This document shows positions 1 through 8,199 of a stretch of 64,000 bases of DNA, one piece after another. The notes beneath the pieces are model-generated. The model was not told the DNA's origin. It ran no database searches and saw only the letters and a list, made by a program, of their open reading frames with translations. Origin of the DNA: Candidatus Krumholzibacteriota bacterium (GTDB lineage: Bacteria; Krumholzibacteriota; Krumholzibacteriia; LZORAL124-64-63); assembly GCA_022711765.1 (NCBI GenBank), contig JAKLEB010000001.1:850694-914693 (forward strand). The letters are read 5' to 3'. Each line of letters opens with the position of its first letter. Position 1 is the first letter of the stretch. Both the position numbers and the translations under genes were made by a program.

Positions 1-756
1 GCCCATACTCACGTCGTCGCTGTAGATCCGGACCCGGGGACCGACCGCGCGTCTCAGGTCCGCGAGGCCGATCCCGTCCACCGTGAGCGGCGGCCTTCGC
101 GGCGCCGCCGGCAGGTGTCCGACCATGAGGGCGTCGGCGCCCGCCGCGAGGACCGCGCGGAACGGCTCGCGGTCGGCGTCGTCGGCGGCGACGTCGGCGG
201 TCTCGTCGTCGTGGGTATCGCCGCGCGTCGAGCCGTGGCCCGGCCAGTGCTTCGCGCAGGCGGCGAGCCCGGCGTCGCTCAATCCCGCGTACGCGGCCGC
301 CGCATGGCGCGCCACCCGCTCCGGATCCGCGGCGAACGCGCGCGATCCGATGACCGGATTGCGCGCCTCGCGCAGGACGTCGCAGCACGGCGCGAGCACC
401 CGGTCCAGGCCGAGGTCGCGCAGGCGGCGACCGGTCTGCTCGTGGACGCGGCGCGTGAGGTCGGGATCGTCGAGATCGCCGAGGGTGCGCGGCGAGGGGG
501 GCCGGCCGGCGGCCGCCTGCAGGAAGGATACGGCGCCGCCCTCGTGGTCGGCGCAGATCTCCGCGTCCGCCGGCAGCACCGCGCGCAGATCGCGAACCAG
601 GCCGCGGAGCTGTTCAGGTCCGCGACAGTTGCGCGCGAAGAGGATCACGCCCGCGGGCCGCCAGCGGGCGAACCAGTCGCGCTCGCGCGGGTCGAGCGAG
701 GCGCCCGCCAGGCCCACGATCAGCCGGGCGGCGAACGGCGAGGACGGCTCGTTCAC
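1..756 (-). CDS. nagZ: Beta-N-acetylhexosaminidase (GH3, NagZ type), 3' part missing
   Basis: Glycoside hydrolase family 3 enzyme that removes N-acetylglucosamine from peptidoglycan fragments during wall recycling. The 252 residues visible carry the family signature: GVILFARN near residue 36, DHEGG at 70-74, NPVIGSRAF from 133, KHWPGHGST from 169, then the GDTH segment whose histidine is the usual acid/base, and YSDD near 245 containing the nucleophile aspartate. The gene runs off the left edge, so its C-terminus is missing. I chose the GTG at 756 because it overlaps the stop codon of the upstream SpoIID gene (GTGA), which implies translational coupling. No signal peptide is visible, consistent with the cytoplasmic location of NagZ. 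Family assignment is firm; the exact substrate is inferred. Confidence 0.9.
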   Translation of the reverse strand, partial: MNEPSSPFAARLIVGLAGASLDPRERDWFARWRPAGVILFARNCRGPEQLRGLVRDLRAVLPADAEICADHEGGAVSFLQAAAGRPPSPRTLGDLDDPDLTRRVHEQTGRRLRDLGLDRVLAPCCDVLREARNPVIGSRAFAADPERVARHAAAAYAGLSDAGLAACAKHWPGHGSTRGDTHDDETADVAADDADREPFRAVLAAGADALMVGHLPAAPRRPPLTVDGIGLADLRRAVGPRVRIYSDDVSMG

Positions 757-2099
757 GGCAGCGCGGCGCCGTCGAGGGGCGCGAGCCGCGAGCCTGGGTA
801 GTAGTGCGCGAGGATCGCGCGGGCGGTCTGACCCGCCCGCGCACGCGCGATGGCGCCGACCTGGCAGAGGCCGAGGCCATGACCCCAGCCGCGGCCCCGC
901 GCGATGACCCGCCGGCCCTCGTCGGTCTCGAGGTCGAACCAGGCGCTGCGCAGAATCGCCGCGCCGGTCGCCGCGGGGCGCAGAACCCGCCTGGTCTCAT
1001 CGCCGCGGACGCGATAGCGTCCCGCCTCCGTCGTGATGCCGAGCGCCGCCACCCGCCCCTCGCGCGTGCGCGCATCGATCTCGAGGCGCCGCAACGAGCC
1101 CGGCCGGCGCGGGTCGGCTCCCGCGTACGCCGGCGCGAACCCGTCCGTCTGCCACGCGGACCCGGGATGCTGCGCGAGCTCGTCGAGGTAGGCCGGCAAC
1201 GAGGCCGCCAGCACGCGCTCCAGGTCGGACCAGCTCCAGGTCTGCTCCCAGACGGCATACCGGCTCTCGCCGCACCAGGCGACGCCATCCGGCCGCCGGT
1301 CCTCGACTCCCCGCAGCAGCGGATCGGGCGCGACCGGCCAGACCTCCGCGCAATCGGCGGTGTGACCGCCGCAGGTGGAGTGGAAGAACGTGTCGGCCAG
1401 CTCGTCGCCCCGGTACACCACGAGCCCGCCGGTGGCGGCGATCGCCGCCGCGGCGAGCGGGTCCTCGCCGGCCGCCCCGCCGTAGACCTGGTCACGGGTG
1501 TCGGCGAACACGTCGAAGCCGCGCGCACGCTGGGCCTCGAGACGCCCGATGACGTAGGTGCGGGCGACGATCGCCTGCGCCTCGACCGCCGCCCGGGCGT
1601 CCGGCGGCAGCGCGCGGCCGATCTCGCCCGGCACCACGCCCGCCAGGTAGCTCTCGAGCTCAACCACGTTGACGACGGTGACCCGGGTGCTGTCGCGCGG
1701 CGTCCGGATCACGTGCAGCTCGCCCCGCCAGGTCCGGTCGTTCCACAGCAGGAGGTCGCCGGGATCCCGCGGCGCGAGGACGAGCCAGTCGAGGAGCCCC
1801 CCCTCCAGGTCGCTCGCGAACTTCAGCTTCCCCGCGAACACGGTGGCGGAGACCGTGTCGCCGGCGGCGAGGTCGAGGAGCGTGCGATCGCGGGCCCCTG
1901 ACCTCAGCTGCCAGGGCCCGGTGCAGGCGAATCGCTGCTTGGGCAGACCCTCGCCCAGGCCGACCCGCAGGAGCACCGGCTGGCCGGCGACCGGCCGCTC
2001 TGGAAACTCCTCCCGCCGGCCGTCGCCGCCGACACGCTTGGCGGCGAGGCAGCCCGCGACCAGGGGCAGGATCACGGCGAGCGACAGCCAGCGGCGCAC
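753..2099 (-). CDS. SpoIID/LytB-domain lipoprotein
   Basis: Lipoprotein with a SpoIID-type domain, a fold found in peptidoglycan lytic transglycosylases that act on denuded glycan strands. From the GTG at 2099 the protein has 448 residues. A short hydrophobic signal ends in the lipobox LVAGC (Cys17), so it should be anchored in a membrane. The SpoIID domain shows the expected order: VELESYLAGVVPGEIG, an AQAIVARTY helix, DTRDQVYGG, HSTCGGHT, and near the C-terminus GRGWGHGLGLCQVGA followed by HYYPGS. GGAGG lies five bases before the 2099 GTG, making this start better than longer frame openings that overlap the upstream gene. It is 13 bases downstream of the C25 protease gene and overlaps nagZ by four bases, so the three are probably cotranscribed. 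Sporulation is not implied; SpoIID homologues occur in many non-spore-formers. Confidence 0.88.
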   Translation of the reverse strand: MRRWLSLAVILPLVAGCLAAKRVGGDGRREEFPERPVAGQPVLLRVGLGEGLPKQRFACTGPWQLRSGARDRTLLDLAAGDTVSATVFAGKLKFASDLEGGLLDWLVLAPRDPGDLLLWNDRTWRGELHVIRTPRDSTRVTVVNVVELESYLAGVVPGEIGRALPPDARAAVEAQAIVARTYVIGRLEAQRARGFDVFADTRDQVYGGAAGEDPLAAAAIAATGGLVVYRGDELADTFFHSTCGGHTADCAEVWPVAPDPLLRGVEDRRPDGVAWCGESRYAVWEQTWSWSDLERVLAASLPAYLDELAQHPGSAWQTDGFAPAYAGADPRRPGSLRRLEIDARTREGRVAALGITTEAGRYRVRGDETRRVLRPAATGAAILRSAWFDLETDEGRRVIARGRGWGHGLGLCQVGAIARARAGQTARAILAHYYPGSRLAPLDGAALP

Positions 2100-2112
2100 G
2101 CGCACCTCCGGT

Positions 2113-5100
2113 TCAGCGCATGATGACCAGGCGCTGCATGTCGCTGCGCACCTGGCCGGCTCCACTCTCGACCTCGACGCGGTACAGGTAGGTGCCGTTG
2201 GCGAGGTGGTCGCCCTCGCGGTCCCGGCCGTCCCAGGCCACGATCTCCTGCCCGTCCCCCGCTAGGCCGAACGGGACCTCGGCCACCAGGCGCCCGCTGA
2301 CCGTCCACACGCGGACGCTGCCGCGGCCGCCGTGCAGGCCGGTTTCGAAGAGGAAGCGAGTCTCGTCGCGCATCGGATTCGGGTAGTTGACGAGCTTGCT
2401 GATCGCCATCGTCGCCGGCGGCTGCTCGCCGGCCTCGAGCAGGACGTTCGTCGGGAAGCCCGAGATCGTGAGGTCGACGCTCCGCTCGGCCTTGCTGCCG
2501 GATGCGGTCGCGGTGAAGGCGACGCGCAGGGTGTGGTTGTCGACGACCGACCAGGAGACGGCCGCCAGCTCCAGCTGGTCGCTGGCGAGAGCCACGGTGG
2601 TCGCCTCGTCGAACCACGCGGAGCCGGCCACGGTCATCTCCATCGCCACCGGCTCGTCGATCGTGAAAACGAAGACCTGCGGATCGACGACCTCGCCGTC
2701 CGCCGCCGTCACCACCGTCACGTCCTGGGGGACGTGCAGCGTCAGCACCGCGTGCTGGTCGGTCGGCGTCCGGTCGGCGCTGTCGTAGACGTGGACCAGC
2801 AGATCGTGGTCGAACGGCCGCACCGGGAGGGTCAGCACGTAGTCGATGATCTGCCGGTTGCCGTTCTCGTAGTACGGGTCCTCCACGGTCGTGTCCGCGG
2901 TGAGATCGTCGCCGGCAGAGTCGAGGACCGCCAGGCGGTCGATACCGGCCTCGTCGCGGGCGCGCAGGGTGACCGTGCGCTGGTTCGACGCGTCGAGCGC
3001 GGTGAGGTCGATCGGGCCGGCGATGGCGCCGCCGCCGGGCCCCTCCAGCACGGCGTCGACCTCGGGATCGCCGCAGTCCAGAACCATCAGCGGATCGCCC
3101 AGGATGGCGTACTGGTAGACCATCTGCCGGATGAAGGAGTTCTGCGACGCCGCGAGCAGGTCGGCCTCGGTCGCCCACATCACCTCGCCCAGCAGCCAGC
3201 GGCTCGGCACGGTCTCCCCGGCTGCCGTCAGGTGCGGCGGGTCCATCATCAGGCGGTCGAAGGTGAGCTCGCTGAGGCTCTTGTTCGTGCTCAGGAATTC
3301 GTAGCCGCTGCTCGCGTAGACGGCCGAGGCGCCCGCGGGCGTGTAGAACAGGAGCTTCTCGCCGAACCCGGGCTCGACGAGGGAGGTCGCGCGTCCGGCG
3401 TGCTGGATGAAGTCGCCCAGGTGGCAACCCATGCCGAAGAAGACCCAGGGCCGGCCGGTGTTGGTCAATAGCGTGATGTCCTGGCGACCGCTGCCGATCC
3501 GGATGTCCCAGAGCCACTGCTCGTGCGTGATCAGCCAGTGATTCGCGTGGCCCTGGAAATGCGCGATCAGCGCGCCCCGGTTCAGGTGGGCCAGCAGCGC
3601 GGGGGTCGCGCCGCTCGCCGCGCAATCCTCCTTGGCCTGCGACCACGTCCAGGTCTCTCCCTGGGCGGGGTAGTAGGGCTCCATGAATGGCCTGAGCAGC
3701 ATCGTGTCGGGTGAGAGCGAGACCATCCCGCCGTTATTCTGCCAGGCGTCGGCCAGGGTCAGCTGGCTGGCCTCGAACTGCGTCTCCGACAGCTGGAACG
3801 ACATGATGAAGCCCTCGAGATTCAACGTCCCCGTCGACCAGGCGTCGTCGGCCATCACCACGAGCCGCCGCCGCCAGTCGCCCTGGTCCGCCGGATCCTC
3901 GACCTGCTGGACCTTCGTCAGGATCCGCGCCAGATCAGCGGGCGAGTTGCAGGGGATGCGCCCGACGTAGAGGTCCGGCGGCTCGGTCGTCGAGTTGGGG
4001 AACTGGCTCTCGCCCGCGTCGGGGTTCGCATACCACTTGTCCGAGGCGAGCACCTCGGGCGGCAGGTCGCTGCTCGCGGTCTGGACGTGATGGTGGGTCG
4101 GCACCCAGTCCCGCGACCAGTTGCGGCCTTCGCCGGTCACGCCGAGCTGCCGCGGATTCTCGTTGGCGTCCCCGATCAGGACCAGCGCCCACGAGCCCCA
4201 GTCGGGGCTGTTCAGGGCGTGATTGACGAAGTACTTGATCGCGTACGGGTCCTTCAGGCCGCCGCTGTACCAGTCGTAGAGGTCCTGCGGCTCGACGGCC
4301 TGGAACGTGAGCGAGGCGGCCCGCGAGCGGCGGTAGGCCATCCACGCCTCGGCCTGCTCGCGGAACTCCGGATGCACGACCACGAGCACGTCCGCCGACC
4401 CCTCGGCGCGCTCCGTCGGCACGACGGGATCGACCGCCAGCGTCGCCTCGTTGTAGGTGATGTCCGGCACGCCCGTCGACGTCATCCGCGCCGCGGTGTA
4501 GAATTGGCGGCGGCCCGCGCTCTGGTCGACCTGCAGCGAGAGCAGGTAGCCGTCGCCGTCGGCGACGAGGTTGCTGCGCGTGAGCGCGATGAAGACCGGG
4601 TTGCGCGGGTCGGTCGTTTCGATGAGCCCGATGTCATCGGTCGTGAAGCCGGGGATCTCCAGGTTGTTGACGGTCAGCGGCTCGCCGCCCGGGAAGAGCA
4701 GCCGGCCGAACGGAGCCTCGTAGAGCGCGTCGTAGGTGACGCGCACCCAGTCCAGGAACGAGAACACGCCGAGGACCGTGATCGAGTTCCGCACGCGCAG
4801 AGAAACTCCCGGAGTCGTCAGCGCGGCGGCGGGCAGGATCGTGTCGTAGACCCGCTCGTAGCGCGTGCTGATGACGAAATTGGGCAGCGCCGCCACCACC
4901 GCCTGATCCGCGACGATGTCCAGCAGCAGGGTCCGGTCCGTCTCGGAGAAGCCGGAGATCCCGGCCTCGAGGACCGCCCCGACCTGGTCCGGAACCGGCG
5001 ACCAGAAGCTGAGGCCGGTCCGCGCCTCGTAGTCGTTCTGGGTGTTGAAATAGTACCGGTCCATGGTGATCGCCGGCAGGTACTCGCGGTACGCCAGCGC

Positions 5101-6438
5101 TTCGTTGTAGTAGTCCACGCGGCGGTAGGTCGCCTCCGGCGCGCCCTGCGAGCCGGGCAGGCCGATCTGGCCCATGCGCGCCCAGGACTCGCCCTCGTCG
5201 GGGTCGGCGAGCTGCAGCCAGTAGATGTTGTCGACGTTGGCGATCTCCAGCCGGTCGTTGATCGCGGCGAGATCGTACTGGGTGCCGCCGGCCGCGTACG
5301 TGAACGCGCCGTCGTCGCGCGGGCGCAGGCCCCAGAACAGGAAGAGATCGTCGCCGTCGAAGGTGTCGCCCTCGCCGACCATGTGGATCGGCACCTCGAC
5401 CTCGAGGTAGGGAACGGCCTGGTCGTCGGCCGGATCGTCGAACTCGGGCACGTAGCGCCGCTGGTAGAGCCGGATCTGGCTCTCCTGGAGCGGAACGTCA
5501 GGGATGAGACCGGCCGCCACGAGCTCGCTCGCGCGCACGCGGTGCAGCTGGGTGCGGCGTACCGGCACGCGGACCTCGGGATAGCCGAGCGGCGTGCCCT
5601 TGGCGGCGGGCCGCGCGGACTTGAGCGGCCGGCTGTCCCGCGCCGAGCCCTCGGTCGGCAGTCCCTTCAGGATCCCGCCGTTGAGGAAGGTGCCGGCGAA
5701 CCGCTCGTCGCCCTTGCCGCCCAGCCGCTCGGCGGCGCCGGCCGGAGCGTCCTTGCCCGCCGCCGCGTCCGGCACGAAGCGGACGCGCCATTCGCCGCCC
5801 GCGAGCGCTTGCCGCGCGACGCCGTCCTCGCTCGCGCGCACCGGATACACCGTGTAGGAGACGATGCGCCGGCCGCGCCACCAGGCGATGTCCCCCAGCC
5901 GCACGGCAGGCCCGGCGACCAGCGCGGGATCGCGCGTCTTCATGGCCTCGAGCACGAGCGGCGGGATCCGCCCCTCGGGGAGCGTCTCGCCCGGGCGCGG
6001 GATCACCGGCTGCTCGAAGCAGTCGCCGGAATCCGGGTCGCCCCGCATGACCGGCACCGGCTCGATGGCCAGCCTCCGCGCGTCGAGCGCCGTCCAGTCC
6101 TCGCGCACCACCTCCAGCCGGGGCGTCGTGCCCGGCGGCACGACGAGCCAGCCGCCGGCGCGCGGCAGCCGGACCGATCCGGGCGTGCCGAGCGCGACGT
6201 AGCCGGGCAGATCGGCGTCCCAGACGGGAACGGCGGGGTCGGCGCCGATGCCCGCCCGCCAGGCGACCGCGGGCAGCTCGAGGCTGAAGCGGACCTCGTC
6301 GCGATTGCTGGCCACGAGCCGCGGCTGCGGCGCCGCGCCGGCGGCCGTCGCGCCGACCAGGGCCAGCAGCAGCAGGCGGCGAACGACCAGCGAGATCCGG
6401 CGCACGGGAGGGCTGGCGGACATGGTTCGCGTCTCCAT
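2113..6438 (-). CDS. Secreted C25 (gingipain/PorU-like) cysteine protease with FlgD-like C-terminal tail
   Basis: 1441-residue exported protease. An Arg-rich N-terminus and hydrophobic stretch (about residues 13-36) form a signal peptide. Residues about 40-660 are a long prodomain-like and beta-rich region. Residues about 680-1120 match peptidase family C25: ALVLIGDAN near 751, FQGHANHW with candidate catalytic His964, FGMGCHLGDF with candidate nucleophile Cys1005, and ILGDPLMVL near 1112, where gingipains have a similar LGDP segment. Residues 1120-1340 look like Ig-type repeats. The last 100 residues (YPNPMRDETRF, WDGRD, NGTYLYRVEV) form the FlgD-like tail typical of type IX-secreted cargo. 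It could be a PorU-like sortase or a free protease; length and tail favour secreted cargo. A second ATG at 6423 has a better ribosome site (GGAG) and may be the true start. A strong promoter lies at 6492-6520. Confidence 0.85.
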   Translation of the reverse strand: METRTMSASPPVRRISLVVRRLLLLALVGATAAGAAPQPRLVASNRDEVRFSLELPAVAWRAGIGADPAVPVWDADLPGYVALGTPGSVRLPRAGGWLVVPPGTTPRLEVVREDWTALDARRLAIEPVPVMRGDPDSGDCFEQPVIPRPGETLPEGRIPPLVLEAMKTRDPALVAGPAVRLGDIAWWRGRRIVSYTVYPVRASEDGVARQALAGGEWRVRFVPDAAAGKDAPAGAAERLGGKGDERFAGTFLNGGILKGLPTEGSARDSRPLKSARPAAKGTPLGYPEVRVPVRRTQLHRVRASELVAAGLIPDVPLQESQIRLYQRRYVPEFDDPADDQAVPYLEVEVPIHMVGEGDTFDGDDLFLFWGLRPRDDGAFTYAAGGTQYDLAAINDRLEIANVDNIYWLQLADPDEGESWARMGQIGLPGSQGAPEATYRRVDYYNEALAYREYLPAITMDRYYFNTQNDYEARTGLSFWSPVPDQVGAVLEAGISGFSETDRTLLLDIVADQAVVAALPNFVISTRYERVYDTILPAAALTTPGVSLRVRNSITVLGVFSFLDWVRVTYDALYEAPFGRLLFPGGEPLTVNNLEIPGFTTDDIGLIETTDPRNPVFIALTRSNLVADGDGYLLSLQVDQSAGRRQFYTAARMTSTGVPDITYNEATLAVDPVVPTERAEGSADVLVVVHPEFREQAEAWMAYRRSRAASLTFQAVEPQDLYDWYSGGLKDPYAIKYFVNHALNSPDWGSWALVLIGDANENPRQLGVTGEGRNWSRDWVPTHHHVQTASSDLPPEVLASDKWYANPDAGESQFPNSTTEPPDLYVGRIPCNSPADLARILTKVQQVEDPADQGDWRRRLVVMADDAWSTGTLNLEGFIMSFQLSETQFEASQLTLADAWQNNGGMVSLSPDTMLLRPFMEPYYPAQGETWTWSQAKEDCAASGATPALLAHLNRGALIAHFQGHANHWLITHEQWLWDIRIGSGRQDITLLTNTGRPWVFFGMGCHLGDFIQHAGRATSLVEPGFGEKLLFYTPAGASAVYASSGYEFLSTNKSLSELTFDRLMMDPPHLTAAGETVPSRWLLGEVMWATEADLLAASQNSFIRQMVYQYAILGDPLMVLDCGDPEVDAVLEGPGGGAIAGPIDLTALDASNQRTVTLRARDEAGIDRLAVLDSAGDDLTADTTVEDPYYENGNRQIIDYVLTLPVRPFDHDLLVHVYDSADRTPTDQHAVLTLHVPQDVTVVTAADGEVVDPQVFVFTIDEPVAMEMTVAGSAWFDEATTVALASDQLELAAVSWSVVDNHTLRVAFTATASGSKAERSVDLTISGFPTNVLLEAGEQPPATMAISKLVNYPNPMRDETRFLFETGLHGGRGSVRVWTVSGRLVAEVPFGLAGDGQEIVAWDGRDREGDHLANGTYLYRVEVESGAGQVRSDMQRLVIMR

Positions 6439-6491
6439 TCTTAGGGGAATCTCGAGATCCGATCAGGGGCGGGTTTCGCGATCACCCACGC

Positions 6492-6520
6492 ATTATACCA
6501 ATGGACATCGGCCCGGTCAA
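6492..6520 (-). promoter_or_regulatory. Sigma-70 promoter of the C25 protease gene
   Basis: On the minus strand, TTGACC (6520-6515) is separated by exactly 17 bases from a perfect TATAAT (6497-6492). Transcription would start near 6485, giving a leader of about 50-60 bases before the protease start. This is the closest match to the sigma-70 consensus in the window and it should drive the protease-SpoIID-NagZ chain. Confidence 0.8.
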
Positions 6521-6551
6521 ACGCGCGCGGGGCGGTGAGCACCCGCCCCGC
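6521..6551 (-). terminator. Hairpin terminator after the first tandem secreted gene
   Basis: On the minus strand GCGGGGCGG (6551-6543) pairs perfectly with CCGCCCCGC (6535-6527) around a seven-base loop, 26 bases past the stop of the 6577 gene. The following U tract is weak (only TTT about eight bases later), so termination is plausible but not certain. Confidence 0.5.
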
Positions 6552-6576
6552 ACGCCGATCCGGATCCCTGACGCGG

Positions 6577-7161
6577 CTAGTCGAACAGGTTCTTGAGCTG
6601 GGTCCAGGTCGTCGCCTCGGTCGCGATGATGCCGCCGCCGTTGAACGTGGCGACGACGCCCGGAACCGTGGGGCCGCTGGTGAGGCCGCAGGCGATGAGG
6701 TTGTCGGGGTTCGCGAATCCCGCGAGGACGGGGCCGTCATGGCCCGGGATCGACGGCGGAGTCGCCGGCCCGAACGTGACCTCGACCAGGCCCGCTCCGC
6801 TGTACAGCATGTTGAGCGTGCAGAGGACCGCGGCGCCATCGACCGGGATGACCGCGGACTGGTAGCCGCAGAGGTGGTTCGTGTTGGAACCGAAATTCGT
6901 CCAGCCGTTGGGGCCGGTGACGCTGAGGATGAAGACCGTGTCCGAGAATTGCAGGCCGACCTCGTAGCCGCCGATGTCGGGCGACACGCCGGATTCGACG
7001 CCGAGGATGACGATGTACGCGAAGAAGGGCGCGCCGACCGTGTTGACGTTGGTCTGACCGCTGGTGAAGTCGCTGTTGCTGAAGAACAGTCCCATCCCTG
7101 GCTGCGCCATGGCACCGCCGGCCATCAGGGCCACAATGGCGAGAGCTAGCAGTTTCTTCAT
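6577..7161 (-). CDS. Secreted protein of unknown function, tandem paralog A
   Basis: 194-residue exported protein of unknown function. The N-terminus MKKLLALAIVALMAGGAMA is a clear Sec signal peptide with an AMA cleavage site. The mature part is beta-rich and has no catalytic motif I recognise. Shared features with the neighbouring paralog at 7508-8086 include LGLFFSN-type starts, GGYEVG, the exact GPNGWTNFG block, a conserved VLCT cysteine, PPSIP, GVVATFNG and the ending KNLFD. The two are therefore a tandem duplication. The ATG at 7161 is preceded by AGGAGAG five bases upstream. The gene has its own promoter at 7346-7374 and a leader of about 180 bases. There is no FlgD-like C-terminal tail, so export beyond the outer membrane is not indicated. 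Confidence 0.75.
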   Translation of the reverse strand: MKKLLALAIVALMAGGAMAQPGMGLFFSNSDFTSGQTNVNTVGAPFFAYIVILGVESGVSPDIGGYEVGLQFSDTVFILSVTGPNGWTNFGSNTNHLCGYQSAVIPVDGAAVLCTLNMLYSGAGLVEVTFGPATPPSIPGHDGPVLAGFANPDNLIACGLTSGPTVPGVVATFNGGGIIATEATTWTQLKNLFD

Positions 7162-7345
7162 GGTTACTCTCCTGAAGCAACGCAGGTCCTCAGTCCATCG
7201 CCGGGGGAGATCCCTCCCTGCTGCCCCCCGCCCGCTTCGGCGAGGCAGCCTCCGGCCAGTCCGGGGCTCGGTACGTCCTTGTAGAGCCGTGTGGTCCGTG
7301 GCCAAGCTGTCCGGAATCCGGCACATCGACCGGTCTCTCGCGGTG
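7162..7345 (-). promoter_or_regulatory. Long structured 5' leader of paralog A
   Basis: Between the promoter and the ATG lies a leader of about 180 bases. Its proximal 90 bases resemble the leader of paralog B: a GC-rich hairpin region (CTGCC 7219-7223 pairing with GGCAG 7243-7247), then GGGATCTCCC, then a near-identical stretch ending in TTGCTTCAGGAGAGTAACC before the ATG. No known riboswitch consensus is recognisable. It may affect translation or mRNA stability. Confidence 0.45.
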
Positions 7346-7374
7346 AATATCCCCGTTGAGGTCGGTCCTGTCAA
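7346..7374 (-). promoter_or_regulatory. Promoter of paralog A
   Basis: Minus strand: perfect TTGACA (7374-7369), 17-base spacer, GATATT (7351-7346, four of six matches to TATAAT). The start point would be near 7339, about 178 bases before the ATG at 7161. Confidence 0.6.
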
Positions 7375-7446
7375 GCGTACAAACCTGCGCCGGCCGGGGC
7401 GGCGCGGCGCTCGCGCCGCGGCCGGGCCGCGGGTCGGTCTCGAGCG

Positions 7447-7481
7447 AAAAAGCGAGCCCCGGACGGGTGTCCGGGGCTCGC
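7447..7481 (-). terminator. Rho-independent terminator after paralog B
   Basis: Minus strand GCGAGCCCCGGAC (7481-7469) pairs perfectly over 13 base pairs with GTCCGGGGCTCGC (7464-7452) around the loop ACCC, followed directly by TTTTT (7451-7447). It starts 26 bases past the stop of the 7508 gene. This is the clearest intrinsic terminator in the window and separates the two paralogs into different transcripts. Confidence 0.9.
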
Positions 7482-7507
7482 TGACCATCCAGGAACGAGG
7501 GTCGGAA

Positions 7508-8086
7508 CTAGTCGAACAGGTTCTTGACGCCCGTCCAGGTGTGGTTCTCGGTCGCAACGACGCCGGCGCCGTTGAAGGTCGCGACGACACCGTTGATCTG
7601 GCCGGTCACCAGGAAGCAGCTGAGCAGGATGTCCGGGTTCGCGCCGTCGGCGATCACGGGGCCAGGGTGGCTGGGGATGCTCGGCGGGTTCGCGTTGTAG
7701 AACTCGACGACCGCGGGAGTGCCGGCACCGCCGAACAACTGCATCGTGCAGAGGACCGCGCCCATTTCACCGACCGGCAGAGGCTGCTGGTAGCCGGCGA
7801 GGTGGTTGACGTTGTTGCCGAAGTTGGTCCAGCCGTTCGGGCCGCTGACGCTGAGCACGAACACGGAGGCGGGCATGCCGATACCGACTTCGTAGCCGCC
7901 GACGGTCTCGACGTTGCCCAAGGGCAGCAAGACGATGTAGGCGTTGAACGGAACAGCCCCGGGATTGAAGTTCGTGTTCGCGGCGACGAACTCGGTATTG
8001 CTGAAGAACAGACCGAGTTCGGGAGCATCGGCGAGCGCTCCACCAGCCATCAGGGCCACCAAGGCCAGAGCTAGCAATTTCTTCAT
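7508..8086 (-). CDS. Secreted protein of unknown function, tandem paralog B
   Basis: 192-residue exported protein, paralog of the protein at 6577-7161 (roughly half of the residues identical by eye, with the blocks GPNGWTNFG, VLCT, NPPSIP, GVVATFNG and KNLFD in common). The signal peptide MKKLLALALVALMAGGALA is almost the same as in paralog A. ATG 8086 is preceded by AGGAGAG five bases upstream, again as in A. It lies 113 bases downstream of the dockerin-like gene with no strong promoter in between, so it may be read from that gene through the hairpin at 8145-8175, or from an unseen promoter. Function unknown. Confidence 0.75.
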   Translation of the reverse strand: MKKLLALALVALMAGGALADAPELGLFFSNTEFVAANTNFNPGAVPFNAYIVLLPLGNVETVGGYEVGIGMPASVFVLSVSGPNGWTNFGNNVNHLAGYQQPLPVGEMGAVLCTMQLFGGAGTPAVVEFYNANPPSIPSHPGPVIADGANPDILLSCFLVTGQINGVVATFNGAGVVATENHTWTGVKNLFD

Positions 8087-8144
8087 GGTTGCTCTCCTGA
8101 AGCAGCGCAGGTGAGTGTCTGGAGGAGGCCGGCGGGAGATCCCT

Positions 8145-8175
8145 GCTGCCCCGCCGCCTGCATCGGCGGGGCAGC
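8145..8175 (-). promoter_or_regulatory. Perfect 12-bp hairpin in the leader of paralog B
   Basis: GCTGCCCCGCCG (8145-8156) and CGGCGGGGCAGC (8164-8175) are perfect inverted repeats around a seven-base loop. No U tract follows on the minus strand, so it is not a standard terminator. An equivalent but less regular hairpin occurs at the same place in the leader of paralog A, which suggests a leader element rather than the end of the dockerin-like gene. Confidence 0.5.
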
Positions 8176-8199
8176 GTCCGGCACGTTGGATCACGTCGT

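Noticed and set aside
4087..6444. 785-codon plus-strand frame opposite the C25 protease
   Set aside because: Compositionally biased (Arg/Val/Ala/Glu), no motif, and fully covered by a gene with clear family motifs on the other strand.
7201..7260. GCCTCCGGCC on the plus strand resembling part of a c-di-GMP-I riboswitch
   Set aside because: The genes here are on the minus strand and the other conserved riboswitch elements are absent.
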